In this document: in pieces, positions 27,219-35,308 of the stretch | Position numbering within the stretch: the stretch's first letter is position 1 | How the letters are laid out: each line of letters begins with the position of its first letter | NCBI RefSeq assembly: GCF_001981525.1 | Contig: NZ_MPSB01000009.1 | Coordinates: forward strand, 1 to 64,000 | DNA length: 64,000 nucleotides | Origin: Sphingomonas jeddahensis | GTDB lineage: Bacteria > Pseudomonadota > Alphaproteobacteria > Sphingomonadales > Sphingomonadaceae | Direction of reading: 5' to 3' | Translations under genes and position numbers: made by a program | Notes under the pieces: generated by a model | The model's input: the letters and a program-made list of their open reading frames with translations, nothing else | What the model was told of the DNA's origin: nothing | The model's database searches: none

Positions 27219-28343
27219 CTATTCCGCCGCCACTTTCGTCGCTTCGCCTGCAGCCTCAAGCTCCGCCGCCTTGGCCTCGACCAGCCGGACGATATGGTCG
27301 ATCATCCCCTCGTCCTGCACGACATGGTCGGTCACACCCGACAGATACACCATATGCTTGCCATTGCCGCCGCCGGTGAGGCCAATGTCGGTCTCGCGCG
27401 CCTCGCCTGGCCCGTTGACAACGCAGCCGAGCACCGACAGCGACATCGGCGTGCGGATGTGCTGCAACCGTTCCTCCAGCGTCTGCACGGTGCGGATCAC
27501 GTCAAAGCCCTGTCGCGCGCAGCTTGGGCAGCTCACCACGCGCACGCCGCGATTGCGGATTCCGAGCGCCTTCAGGATCTCGAACCCGACGCGCACTTCC
27601 TCTTCGGGCTCGGCCGAGAGCGAGACGCGGATCGTGTCACCGATGCCGTACCACAGCAGCGAGCCGATCCCGATCGCGCTCTTCACCGTGCCGCCGACGA
27701 ACCCGCCCGCCTCGGTAATGCCCAGGTGAAGGGGGCAGTCCACCGCTTCGGCGAGCTGCTGGTACGCCGCGACCGCCAGGAAGATGTCGGACGCCTTTAC
27801 CGCCACCTTGAACTCGTGGAAGTCGCGATCCTGCAACAGCTTGATATGGTCGAGCGCCGACTCGACCAAGGCTTCGGGGCAGGGCTCGCCATATTTCTCG
27901 AGCAGGTCCTTCTCGAGGCTCCCGGCGTTCACCCCGATGCGAATCGAGCAGCCATTGGCCTTGGCGGCGTTGACCACTTCGTTCACGCGATCGGCCGATC
28001 CGATGTTGCCCGGATTGATCCGCAGGCAGGCCGCGCCAGCGTCCGCCGCCTCCAGCGCGCGCTTGTAGTGGAAATGGATGTCCGCGACGATCGGCACGCG
28101 CGAGGCGCGCACGATCTGCTTCAGCGCAGCGGTCGAGGGCACGTCGGGGCAGCTGACGCGGATGATGTCGACGCCGGCGTCCTCGCAGCGCCGAATCTGG
28201 TCGATTGTGGCGCGCACGTCGTCGGTCGGCGTGTTGGTCATCGTCTGCACGGTGACGGGCGCATCGCCGCCGACGGGAACATTGCCGACCATGATCTGGC
28301 GGCTTTGGCGGCGGTGAATATCACGCCAGGGGCGGATCGACAT
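27219..28343 (-). CDS. ispG: 4-hydroxy-3-methylbut-2-enyl diphosphate synthase
   Basis: A 374-aa [4Fe-4S] enzyme that converts MEcPP to HMBPP in the non-mevalonate isoprenoid pathway. Visible are the TIM-barrel opening [20 protein letters not shown], the repeated substrate-loop regions LRINPGNIG and [16 protein letters not shown], and the C-terminal cluster ligands in [12 protein letters not shown] and [13 protein letters not shown]. Standard length for the alphaproteobacterial form. Monocistronic, divergent from a DUF1993 gene across 70 bases. Confidence 0.96.
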   Translation of the reverse strand: MSIRPWRDIHRRQSRQIMVGNVPVGGDAPVTVQTMTNTPTDDVRATIDQIRRCEDAGVDIIRVSCPDVPSTAALKQIVRASRVPIVADIHFHYKRALEAADAGAACLRINPGNIGSADRVNEVVNAAKANGCSIRIGVNAGSLEKDLLEKYGEPCPEALVESALDHIKLLQDRDFHEFKVAVKASDIFLAVAAYQQLAEAVDCPLHLGITEAGGFVGGTVKSAIGIGSLLWYGIGDTIRVSLSAEPEEEVRVGFEILKALGIRNRGVRVVSCPSCARQGFDVIRTVQTLEERLQHIRTPMSLSVLGCVVNGPGEARETDIGLTGGGNGKHMVYLSGVTDHVVQDEGMIDHIVRLVEAKAAELEAAGEATKVAAE

Positions 28344-28413
28344 CTAGGCTTCCTATCGGCTTTGCCGGGGATATAGCGTTGCGCGACCATAAACGGAAAT
28401 TGGGGGCAGGACG

Positions 28414-28935
28414 ATGACGCTTTCGCTTTATGACGCAGTGATCCCGTCGAATTTGCAGATCCTGGGTGCCGTCGATGCGCTGCTCGACAAGGCTGAGTCG
28501 TTTGCGGGCGATTGCGGGATGCTGCCGGCGGAGCTGATCGACGCGCGGTTGGCGTCCGACATGCTGCCCTTCGGCTATCAGGTGAAATCGTGTGCGGACC
28601 ATTCGATCGGCGGCATCGAAGGGGTGCGCGGTGGAAACTTTTCGCCGAGCATGAAGCCTTGGCCGACTGGTTTCGCCGAACTTCACGCGCTGATCGGCGA
28701 TGCGATCGCCACTTTGCAGGCCGTCGACCGTGCCGAATTCGACGCGCTGGCTGAACGCGAGACGCAGTTCTCGATGGGCGACCTGAAGCTGCCGTTCACC
28801 GGCGGACAGTTCCTGCTCTCCTTTTCGCAGCCCAACTTCTATTTCCACGCCACCACCGCCTATGCGATCCTGCGGGCGCAGGGCGTGCCGCTCGGCAAGA
28901 AGGATTTCCTGGGGAAGCTGCGCATCAAGCGATGA
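28414..28935 (+). CDS. DUF1993 domain-containing protein
   Basis: A 173-aa protein with the DUF1993 pattern: an N-terminal helix with SLYDAVIPSNLQILGAVDAL, a central MLPFGYQVKSCADHS segment, and a C-terminal FYFHATTAYAILRAQGVPLGKKDFLG. These proteins look like DinB-fold four-helix bundles; His in HATTAYAILR and in CADHS could be metal ligands, but the function is unknown. Single gene between divergent ispG and the tRNA-Ser gene. Confidence 0.85.
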   Translation: MTLSLYDAVIPSNLQILGAVDALLDKAESFAGDCGMLPAELIDARLASDMLPFGYQVKSCADHSIGGIEGVRGGNFSPSMKPWPTGFAELHALIGDAIATLQAVDRAEFDALAERETQFSMGDLKLPFTGGQFLLSFSQPNFYFHATTAYAILRAQGVPLGKKDFLGKLRIKR

Positions 28936-29059
28936 GCCGATCACCGGTTCGCACGCCAGAGTTCGGGCCGAGATCCATCGCGCTGCAGGCGCTGATCGCC
29001 AAGCCTACCGTGGGTGACAGGGGCGGCTTGGTAGATTCGCGCAGGAAAGACAGCGGAGG

Positions 29060-29149
29060 TGGCGGAGACGGAGGGATTCGAACCCTCGGTACGGTTTCCC
29101 GTACGACGCTTTAGCAAAGCGTTGGTTTCAGCCACTCACCCACGTCTCC
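29060..29149 (-). tRNA. tRNA-Ser (anticodon GCU), CCA encoded
   Basis: The 90-base gene reads GGAGACG at the 5' acceptor strand and CGTCTCCGCCA at the 3' end. The anticodon loop TTGCTAA gives GCU, decoding AGC and AGU. A long variable arm (CGTACGGGAAACCGTACCG) and the T-arm GAGGGTTCGAATCCCTC are typical of tRNA-Ser. Confidence 0.97.
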
Positions 29150-29167
29150 GGGCCTGGCGGAAGCGCG

Positions 29168-29196
29168 GCTATAGCGAGGCGTGCGGGGTCGATCAA
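29168..29196 (-). promoter_or_regulatory. Sigma70-type promoter of tRNA-Ser
   Basis: On the minus strand, -35 TTGATC (29196-29191), spacer 17 bases, -10 TATAGC (29173-29168), placing the transcript start about a dozen bases before the tRNA 5' end. Confidence 0.6.
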
Positions 29197-29263
29197 CACT
29201 TGCCGGCATCATGCACGACGATTCACTCCGGCGCATGGTCGACTCCGCCCGCCGCGCCGTTCA

Positions 29264-29293
29264 TTGCCGTGCAAGCTGGCACTTGTTTATAGT
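29264..29293 (+). promoter_or_regulatory. Candidate promoter of eipA
   Basis: TTGCCG (29264-29269), 18-base spacer, TATAGT (29288-29293). The -10 is close to consensus, the -35 is weak. Start would be near 29300, leaving a leader of about 28 bases. Confidence 0.35.
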
Positions 29294-29327
29294 GCGCTGA
29301 AACGGGGCCTGCCCGGGGGAATGTACG

Positions 29328-30113
29328 ATGCGCAAGTTCATGATCGCCATGGGGCTGATCGCCACAATGGTGAGCGGGGCCGCACCCGCGCAGGTCCGCA
29401 CCATCGATCCCAATCAGTCGATCGACGGCGATCTCGATGGGCCGCGTGTCCCGCCGGCGCCGACACGCGCGCAGACGCCGGCCGAGACGTACCGCGAACC
29501 AACCTACACGCAGGACACGCCCGATCAGGACGCGCCGCCGCTGGAGGCGCCATTGCCCGCGCCTGTGCCCGCCCCGGCGCCCCGCACGCCCGGCGCGGAG
29601 GCACGCGCGGAAGCGACCACTGATGCCGCCACCACCTTCAAGCGCGACGATCTGATCGGTGCGGGCGAAGGCGTGTTCGGCAAGGGCGCCGAAGGCTTCG
29701 CCTCGATCATCGAAAAGATCCTGTCCGAACAGGGCGAGCCCAACGCCTATATCGCCGGCCGCGAGGCGGCAGGCGCGTTCGTCGTGGGGCTGCGCTACGG
29801 CTCGGGCATCATGACGCACAAGGTCGAGGGGCAAATGCCGGTCTATTGGACCGGGCCGTCGATCGGCTTCGACGTGGGCGGCGATGCCAACAAGGTGTTC
29901 GTGCTGGTGTACAACCTGTACGATACCGCCGATCTTTACCGCCGGTTCCCAGCTGCAGAGGGCCGGCTGTATTTCGTCGGCGGGTTTGCCGCGACCTACC
30001 TGCGGCGTGGCAATGTCGTGCTGATCCCGGTGCGGCTCGGTGTCGGTTATCGGGCGGGCGTCAACGTCGGCTATATGAAGTTCACCCAGAAATCGAACTG
30101 GCTGCCGTTCTGA
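29328..30113 (+). CDS. eipA: EipA family (DUF1134) envelope integrity protein
   Basis: A 261-aa exported protein. N-terminal signal peptide MRKFMIAMGLIATMVSGAAP with AQ cleavage, a Pro/Ala-rich disordered linker to about residue 95, then the DUF1134 domain: GVFGKGAEGFASIIEKILSE, YGSGIMTHKVEG, VYWTGPSIGFDVGGDANKVF. In Brucella, EipA is a periplasmic beta-fold protein needed for cell-envelope integrity and O-antigen-linked phenotypes; the same role is inferred here. ATG at 29328 is seven bases after GGGGGA. The proline-rich linker is longer than I would expect for the family. Confidence 0.88.
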   Translation: MRKFMIAMGLIATMVSGAAPAQVRTIDPNQSIDGDLDGPRVPPAPTRAQTPAETYREPTYTQDTPDQDAPPLEAPLPAPVPAPAPRTPGAEARAEATTDAATTFKRDDLIGAGEGVFGKGAEGFASIIEKILSEQGEPNAYIAGREAAGAFVVGLRYGSGIMTHKVEGQMPVYWTGPSIGFDVGGDANKVFVLVYNLYDTADLYRRFPAAEGRLYFVGGFAATYLRRGNVVLIPVRLGVGYRAGVNVGYMKFTQKSNWLPF

Positions 30114-30243
30114 CGCGTCGACCGGCGGCAGGGCGGCGGTACGAAACGCAGCGTCTCCGTTCGCCGACTTGGTGCGGCGCGGCCGTCGCCCATATCATCC
30201 CCGAGATAGCTTGGCGCACCGGCGCCGGCACGAGGATGATTCC

Positions 30244-31260
30244 ATGAAGAAGATCGGTTTTCTGTCCTTCGGCCACTGGTCGAACAGCGCGCATTCGGCG
30301 ACGCGCTCGGCCAGCGACGTGCTGCTCCAGTCGATCGACCTAGCGGTGGCGGCGGAGGAATTGGGCGTGGATGGCGCCTATTTTCGGGTCCACCATTTCG
30401 CGCAGCAGCTCGCCTCGCCCTTTCCGCTGCTCGCCGCGGTGGGTGCGCGCACCAAGCGGATCGAGATCGGCACGGGCGTGATCGACATGCGCTACGAGAA
30501 TCCGTTCTACATGGCGGAGGATGCCGGCGCCGCGGACCTGATCAGCGGCGGGCGGCTGCAGCTCGGCATCAGCCGCGGCTCGCCCGAGCAGGTGATCGAG
30601 GGCTGGCGCCACTTCGGCTATGTGCCCGCTGGGGGCGAAAGCGACGCCGACATGGGGCGGCGGCATGGCGAAGTGTTCTTCGAGCTGCTCAAGGGCCAAG
30701 GCTTCGCCCGGCCCAACCCGCGGCCGATGTTCCCCAACCCCCCAGGGCTGCTTAGGCTGGAGCCGTTCTCCGAAGGGCTGCGCGAGCGGATCTGGTGGGG
30801 CTCCGGCGCGGATGCCACCGCCGTGTGGGCGGCGAAGAAGGGCATGAACCTGCAAAGCTCCACGCTGAAGGCCGACGAGAGCGGCGAGCCGTTTCACGTT
30901 CAGCAGGCGAAACAGATCCGGGCCTATCGTGCCGCGTGGCAGGAAGCGGGGCACAAGCGCGAGCCCCGGGTGTCGGTGTCGCGGTCGATCTTTGCGTTGG
31001 TGAACGATCAGGATCGCGCCTATTTCGGGCGTGGCGACGACAGCGACCAGATCGGCGTGATCGACAATATGCGGGCGGTGTTCGGGCGTTCCTACGCCGC
31101 GGAGCCGGACCGGCTGATCGAGCAGTTGCGCGCTGATGAGGGGATTGCGGAGGCGGATACGTTGCTGCTGACGGTGCCCAACCAGCTCGGCGTGGATTAC
31201 AATGCGCATGTGCTGGAGAGCATCCTGACGCAGGTGGCGCCGGCGCTCGGGTGGCGGTGA
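30244..31260 (+). CDS. LLM-class flavin-dependent oxidoreductase (luciferase-like)
   Basis: A 338-aa bacterial-luciferase-fold protein. Typical segments: VDGAYFRVHHFAQQLASPFP, IEIGTGVIDMRYENPFYMAEDAGAADLISGGRLQLGISRGSPEQV (read in parts), and GSGADATAVWAAKKGMNL. These are two-component monooxygenases that use reduced FMN from a separate reductase; the substrate cannot be told. ATG at 30244 follows GAGGATGATTCC; the open frame from 30169 has no supporting site. Stand-alone, rightward, followed by two repeats. Confidence 0.87.
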   Translation: MKKIGFLSFGHWSNSAHSATRSASDVLLQSIDLAVAAEELGVDGAYFRVHHFAQQLASPFPLLAAVGARTKRIEIGTGVIDMRYENPFYMAEDAGAADLISGGRLQLGISRGSPEQVIEGWRHFGYVPAGGESDADMGRRHGEVFFELLKGQGFARPNPRPMFPNPPGLLRLEPFSEGLRERIWWGSGADATAVWAAKKGMNLQSSTLKADESGEPFHVQQAKQIRAYRAAWQEAGHKREPRVSVSRSIFALVNDQDRAYFGRGDDSDQIGVIDNMRAVFGRSYAAEPDRLIEQLRADEGIAEADTLLLTVPNQLGVDYNAHVLESILTQVAPALGWR

Positions 31261-31272
31261 CGGAACCACGCC

Positions 31273-31506
31273 CGTCATGCCAGGCTGGCCCCGGCATCCA
31301 GCCGTTTGCGAACCCTCCCGCCGGTGAATAGACGGCACCCTGGGTGCCGGCACAAGGCCGGCATGCGATAGGGACGCACCTTCGCTCAACACACCATCGT
31401 CATCCCGGGCTTGACCCGGGATCCATGGCTCCCGCGGGCGCTGGTGCTCGACAATGAGCGCCAGCGTTCGCGGCACGTCGGATCCCGGCGCGAGGCCGGA
31501 ATGACT
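31273..31506. repeat. Two family A palindromes in tandem
   Basis: First unit: arms 31273-31301 (GTCATGCCAGGCTGGCCCCG) and 31334-31366 (GGTGCCGGCACAAGGCCGGC). Second unit: arms 31398-31430 (GTCATCCCGGGCTTGACCCG) and 31475-31506 (GGATCCCGGCGCGAGGCCGG). They fill the 253-base gap between the converging LLM and acyl-CoA ligase genes. Confidence 0.85.
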
Positions 31507-31513
31507 GACGGCC

Positions 31514-33229
31514 TTAGGCCGCCGCCGCGGCCTCCGTGGCCGCCAAGGCGCGGTACTTCGTCCGCAGGCTCACCTTGTCGATCTTCTCCGTACCCAGCCG
31601 GGGTAGCGCCTCATCGGCCAGCCAGATGCGCTGCGGCACCTTGAAGGCGGCGATATGCTGGGTCAGGAAGGCGCAGATATCGTCCACCGTCACAGCGCCC
31701 GGCGTTGACAGATGTACTACCGCGCCAGGCACTTCGCCGTAGCGCTCGTCCGGCAGGCCGAAGACAGCGGCTTCGGCGACGTCGGGATGCTGGTACAGCG
31801 CATCCTCCACCTCCTGACAGCTAATGTTTTCGCCGCCACGGATGATGATGTCCTTTTTGCGATCGACGATGAAGAGATAACCATCCTCATCGAGATAGCC
31901 GATGTCCCCGGTGCGGAAGTAACCATCGGCAGTGTAAGCCTCCGCGGTCGCTTCCGGCTTGCCCCAATATTCCTGGAAGCAGGCTACCGAACGAATCGCC
32001 ACTTCGCCGCGCTCGCCCTGCGGCACGGGCGCCCCGGCATCGTCGAGGATCGCAAGATCGACCAGCGGCATCGAGGGACGCCCCGCGGAGTTCGGCTTGG
32101 CGAGGTAGTTGGTGCGCCAATTTCCGGTGCCGACGCCATTCGTCTCGGTCAGGCCATAGCCGATCAGCGGCTTGCCCTCCATTTCCTGCTCAATACGGTT
32201 GACGTGCTCGACCGGCCGTGGCGCGCCGCCGGCGGCGAAATCGGCGACGCTCGACAGGTCATACTGATGCCGGTTGGGGTGGTTGAGGATCTCGAAGCTC
32301 ATCAGCGGCACGCCGACGAAATAGGTGATCTTCTCCCGATCCATCAGCCGCATCGCCTCTTCGGCGTTCCACTTGGGCATCAGCACCAGCTTGCGGCCAA
32401 TGGCAAACGACTGGAGGAACACCGGCACTTCGGCAGTGACGTGGAACAGCGGCAGGTTGAGCAGCGTCGAGGGTTGATACTGGTTGGTCACCACGCCTTC
32501 CTGCGCACCGATCGCCATCATCATCAGCGCGGAGCCGAGATAGTTGAACACACCCTGCGTTACCTGGCGGTGGGTCGACAACGCGCCCTTCGACTGGCCG
32601 GTCGAGCCCGAGGTGAAGAGGATGGTGGCGTGATCGTCCGGGCCGACCTGCGGCAGATCGGCAGCGCCATCACCCACCTTGGCGAGGATCGGCGCAAGTG
32701 CGGCGTCGATCGGCTGGAGGTCGTCGAACTCGACCACCGTCGCCTTGAGTCCGGCAAGATCCGCGAGCCGCTTGCAGCGCGGCGGATCGGCGAAGACCAG
32801 GGTGCAGCCGACATCGTCGACGCCCGCCTGAAGCTCCTCCGACTGCCACCAGCCGTTGAGCAGCGTCGCAACGCCGCCGGCCATCAGGATGCCCATGTAG
32901 AGGACGATCCACGAGGTGGAGTTGCGTGCGGCGATGCCGACGCGGTCGCCCTTCTTCACGCCGAAACCGCCGACCAGCGCGGCCGCAACCTTCTCGGCAC
33001 GAGCATAGACATCGGCGTAGGTCAGCCGCTCGTCGCCCGAGACCAGGAATTCGGTAGCGGCATGCTGCTGCGAATAATGCGCGAAATAGGCCGGCAGCGT
33101 CGGCGGCGCGCCCGCGATCATCGGCAGCGTCTGGCCGAACCGTTCGGTCGTACCGAGCGCAAGCGGACCGCCCTCTCCCGTCAACGCGGCCATGGTCGCG
33201 TCCATCTTGAGGTCCAGTTCGGTCTTCAT
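31514..33229 (-). CDS. Acyl-CoA synthetase (class I adenylate-forming)
   Basis: A 571-aa AMP-dependent ligase. P-loop motif [19 protein letters not shown]5 motif [15 protein letters not shown]7 region [31 protein letters not shown] (read in two parts) and a C-terminal lysine in [11 protein letters not shown] are present. The N-terminus resembles the fatty-acid or aromatic-acid CoA ligases (FadD/FACL type). ATG at 33229 with GGAGAG upstream. Divergent from lgt across only 56 bases that contain a six-base tandem repeat. Substrate unknown. Confidence 0.88.
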   Translation of the reverse strand: MKTELDLKMDATMAALTGEGGPLALGTTERFGQTLPMIAGAPPTLPAYFAHYSQQHAATEFLVSGDERLTYADVYARAEKVAAALVGGFGVKKGDRVGIAARNSTSWIVLYMGILMAGGVATLLNGWWQSEELQAGVDDVGCTLVFADPPRCKRLADLAGLKATVVEFDDLQPIDAALAPILAKVGDGAADLPQVGPDDHATILFTSGSTGQSKGALSTHRQVTQGVFNYLGSALMMMAIGAQEGVVTNQYQPSTLLNLPLFHVTAEVPVFLQSFAIGRKLVLMPKWNAEEAMRLMDREKITYFVGVPLMSFEILNHPNRHQYDLSSVADFAAGGAPRPVEHVNRIEQEMEGKPLIGYGLTETNGVGTGNWRTNYLAKPNSAGRPSMPLVDLAILDDAGAPVPQGERGEVAIRSVACFQEYWGKPEATAEAYTADGYFRTGDIGYLDEDGYLFIVDRKKDIIIRGGENISCQEVEDALYQHPDVAEAAVFGLPDERYGEVPGAVVHLSTPGAVTVDDICAFLTQHIAAFKVPQRIWLADEALPRLGTEKIDKVSLRTKYRALAATEAAAAA

Positions 33230-33240
33230 TCTTCTCTCCG

Positions 33241-33264
33241 CTTGGTCTTGGTCTTGGTCTTGGC
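33241..33264. repeat. Six-base tandem repeat in the acyl-CoA ligase/lgt spacer
   Basis: CTTGGT is repeated three times followed by CTTGGC. It sits in the very short divergent spacer between the acyl-CoA ligase and lgt start codons. Confidence 0.85.
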
Positions 33265-33285
33265 CTTTGGCACCCTTATGGAGGC

Positions 33286-34197
33286 GTGACGCCGAAGGGA
33301 AAAGCCTTGATCCTGCCTCAAATGATTGCTGCCGCGGCAGCCGCTGGCCACATTCGCTTCGAGGACCTGGGGCTGCACCCGGATGTCTTCTCGATCGGCT
33401 TCTTTACGCTGCGCTGGTACAGCCTGGCCTATATCGCCGGCATCGTCATCGGTTGGTGGTATCTGCTCAAATTGCTCGACCAGCCAGGCGCGCCGATGGC
33501 GCGGCGGCATGCTGACGATCTGGTCTTCTATGCCACGCTCGGCATCATCCTGGGCGGGCGGGTCGGCTATGTGCTGTTCTACGCGCCCGACATGATCCTG
33601 CACCCGTTGCGGATCTTCAGGCTGTGGGATGGCGGCATGAGTTTCCACGGTGGGGTGATCGGCACCAGCCTGGCGATCATCCTGTTCGCGCGAAAGAACG
33701 GGCTCAACTGGCTGCGCATCCACGATTACGTCGCCTGTGTGGTGCCGTTCGGCCTGTTCTTCGGTCGGCTGGCGAATTTCGTGAACGGCGAATTGTGGGG
33801 CAAGCCCGCGAACCTTCCCTGGGCCATTGTGTTCGACCGTACGGTGCCGACGGGCGTGCCCGAGCCGGCGCGCCACCCGAGCCAGCTCTATGAGGCGGGG
33901 CTGGAAGGGATCGCCCTGTTCACGTTGCTGTGGTTCTTCTTCTGGCGGACCAATGCGCGGTATCAGCCCGGCAAGCTGACCGGGCTGTTCCTGCTCGGTT
34001 ACGGCCTGGCGCGGTTCACCGTGGAATTCTTCCGCGAGCCGGATTCGCAATTCGCCGGCACGATCTTCGCGACGACGATCCATATGGGGCAAGTGCTGTG
34101 CCTGCCGATGATCGCGGGCGGCCTGTACCTGATCGCCACCGCGCCGCGGCGGCGCGAGCGGGTAGAGCCGATCGCGGGCGGCACCAGCGTGGCGTAG
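33286..34197 (+). CDS. lgt: Prolipoprotein diacylglyceryl transferase
   Basis: A roughly 300-aa inner-membrane enzyme that transfers diacylglycerol from phosphatidylglycerol to the lipobox cysteine of prolipoproteins. Seven hydrophobic segments, with [15 protein letters not shown] near the N-terminus, [16 protein letters not shown], and the Lgt signature [20 protein letters not shown]. The start is unclear: GTG at 33286 follows GGAG too closely, while TTG at 33307 or ATG at 33322 would shorten the protein by 7 or 12 residues. The lipobox-bearing EF-hand protein at 47.7 kb would be a client. Confidence 0.93.
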   Translation: MTPKGKALILPQMIAAAAAAGHIRFEDLGLHPDVFSIGFFTLRWYSLAYIAGIVIGWWYLLKLLDQPGAPMARRHADDLVFYATLGIILGGRVGYVLFYAPDMILHPLRIFRLWDGGMSFHGGVIGTSLAIILFARKNGLNWLRIHDYVACVVPFGLFFGRLANFVNGELWGKPANLPWAIVFDRTVPTGVPEPARHPSQLYEAGLEGIALFTLLWFFFWRTNARYQPGKLTGLFLLGYGLARFTVEFFREPDSQFAGTIFATTIHMGQVLCLPMIAGGLYLIATAPRRRERVEPIAGGTSVA

Positions 34198-34352
34198 CGA
34201 GCGGCAGGCACTTCGCCCGGACTGGCTGGGCAGTAGGGTGCGGTCTGAAGGGCACAGTGGTGCACAAAATCGTGCGGTGATGGGTCTTCTGCGCGCTTCC
34301 GTCGTTACACCGGCGCGTCGCACGGGCGACGCTGGTGGATTGGAGACTGGGA

Positions 34353-34607
34353 ATGGTTCCAAAATTTCTTAGTGGGCTGGCGGCAAGCGCGCTTGTCCTT
34401 GCGCCGGTCGCGGCATCGGCGGCACCGGCGGCCTCGCCGGCCTCGAAGCTGTCGGTCGCCAAGTCGGTGCGCGCCGGGACGCCCACCAACAAGGCCGATC
34501 GGCTCGCAGGCGGTGCGATTCTGCCGGCCCTGCTGGCCGCCGTGATTGTCGCTGGTGGCATCTATCTCGTCGTTGATGACAATGACGATGATTCCGACAG
34601 CAACTGA
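34353..34607 (+). CDS. Small exported single-pass protein with acidic tail, 84 aa
   Basis: Starts MVPKFLSGLAASALVLAPVA, a clear signal peptide (cleavage near ASA), then a Ser/Lys/Ala segment, a hydrophobic helix ALLAAVIVAGGIYLVV and an acidic tail DDNDDDSDSN. I recognise this pattern as a recurrent small-protein type of sphingomonads, but no function is known to me. ATG at 34353 has GGAG seven bases upstream; a GTG at 34335 lies before that site. The acidic tail could bind cations. Confidence 0.65.
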   Translation: MVPKFLSGLAASALVLAPVAASAAPAASPASKLSVAKSVRAGTPTNKADRLAGGAILPALLAAVIVAGGIYLVVDDNDDDSDSN

Positions 34608-34683
34608 CCGGTAGCGGCGGGCTCCCGGCCGCCGCCCGCGCGCCGTCTGCCTCTACGGGGGTAAACGCCGGACGAGCGGATGG

Positions 34684-34930
34684 TTGGCGCTGGTCAGGCA
34701 CCGACCGGAGGCGCTTGCGCAGGCGGCGCGTCATGTGGCGCTTTCAGCCTGTCTGCTCGCGCCTACCGTGCCGCGCTACACCAGCTACCCCGCCGCGGCC
34801 GGGTTCTGCCCTTCGGGCAGTGACAGGGACATGGCGGCGGCCCTCGATGTGATCGAGCCGGACGCCGCAGCTAACGCGTCGCCGTTCGGTGGATTGCTGT
34901 TCTGCCAGTCCGTTCCCGTCAATCGCCTTG
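34684..34930 (+). pseudogene. hemN: Relic of hemN (oxygen-independent coproporphyrinogen III dehydrogenase), 5' fragment
   Basis: One frame encodes LLAPTVPRYTSYPAAAGF followed by SGSDRDMAAALDVIEPDAA. PRYTSYP is the characteristic HemN opening that precedes the radical SAM domain. After about 60 residues the similarity is lost: the expected cysteine motif is not found, and a leftward gene starts to occupy the region at 34919. No start codon with a ribosome-binding site is evident. I read it as a truncated, decaying hemN copy. The call depends on one short motif and its spacing. Confidence 0.5.
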
Positions 34931-35302
34931 CGCGAGGATGGCGGCGATGTCGTCGACCGGCACGTCGAATGCTGCGGCGATGCCGGCGGGCGAGGCGCCG
35001 CGCTGCGCGAGGGCGCGAACGCGATCGGGGTTGAGGATCATCGCGTAGCCGCTCGTATCGCGTTGTTCGCGCACGATGTCCTTGCGCCCGGAGCCGCGAC
35101 AGCGTTGCGCGGCGGCGCGATGTGGATCGCTGGCAGCCAGCTCGGCATCGGCCTGCCGCTTGGCCTGGCGCGCGGCTTCGCGTTCACGTGCCTGTGCCTC
35201 GCGGGCCGCGGCGCGCGCTTCCAGGCGGGTAAAGGTGGCGTCGGTGCGCGTCGGCGGCGCGGAGGGAAGTGGTGGGGGGCTGCCCCAGCTTTTGTGGACC
35301 AT
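34919..35302 (-). CDS. Hypothetical protein, 127 aa, downstream of CPA1 antiporter
   Basis: Unrecognised. The centre is a highly charged Ala/Arg/Glu helix (ARAAAREAQAREREAARQAK) and the C-terminus resembles a small helix-turn-helix (RVRALAQRGASPAGIAAAFD then VPVDDIAAIL). It begins six bases after the antiporter stop on the same strand, so it is very probably in the same operon. It runs over the end of the hemN relic. Could be a small DNA-binding or coiled-coil regulator; this is a guess from the C-terminal helices. Confidence 0.55.
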   Translation of the reverse strand: MVHKSWGSPPPLPSAPPTRTDATFTRLEARAAAREAQAREREAARQAKRQADAELAASDPHRAAAQRCRGSGRKDIVREQRDTSGYAMILNPDRVRALAQRGASPAGIAAAFDVPVDDIAAILAQGD

Positions 35303-35308
35303 GTGTTA

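Noticed and set aside
26844-28376. Rightward open frame of 510 codons across the thiolase/ispG spacer and opposite ispG
   Set aside because: It runs through a family A repeat and is antisense to ispG; composition is not protein-like.
31273-31506. CRISPR-like array
   Set aside because: Two repeats in tandem, but each is a palindrome with unequal spacers and the same family is dispersed across the window; there are no regular spacers or cas genes.
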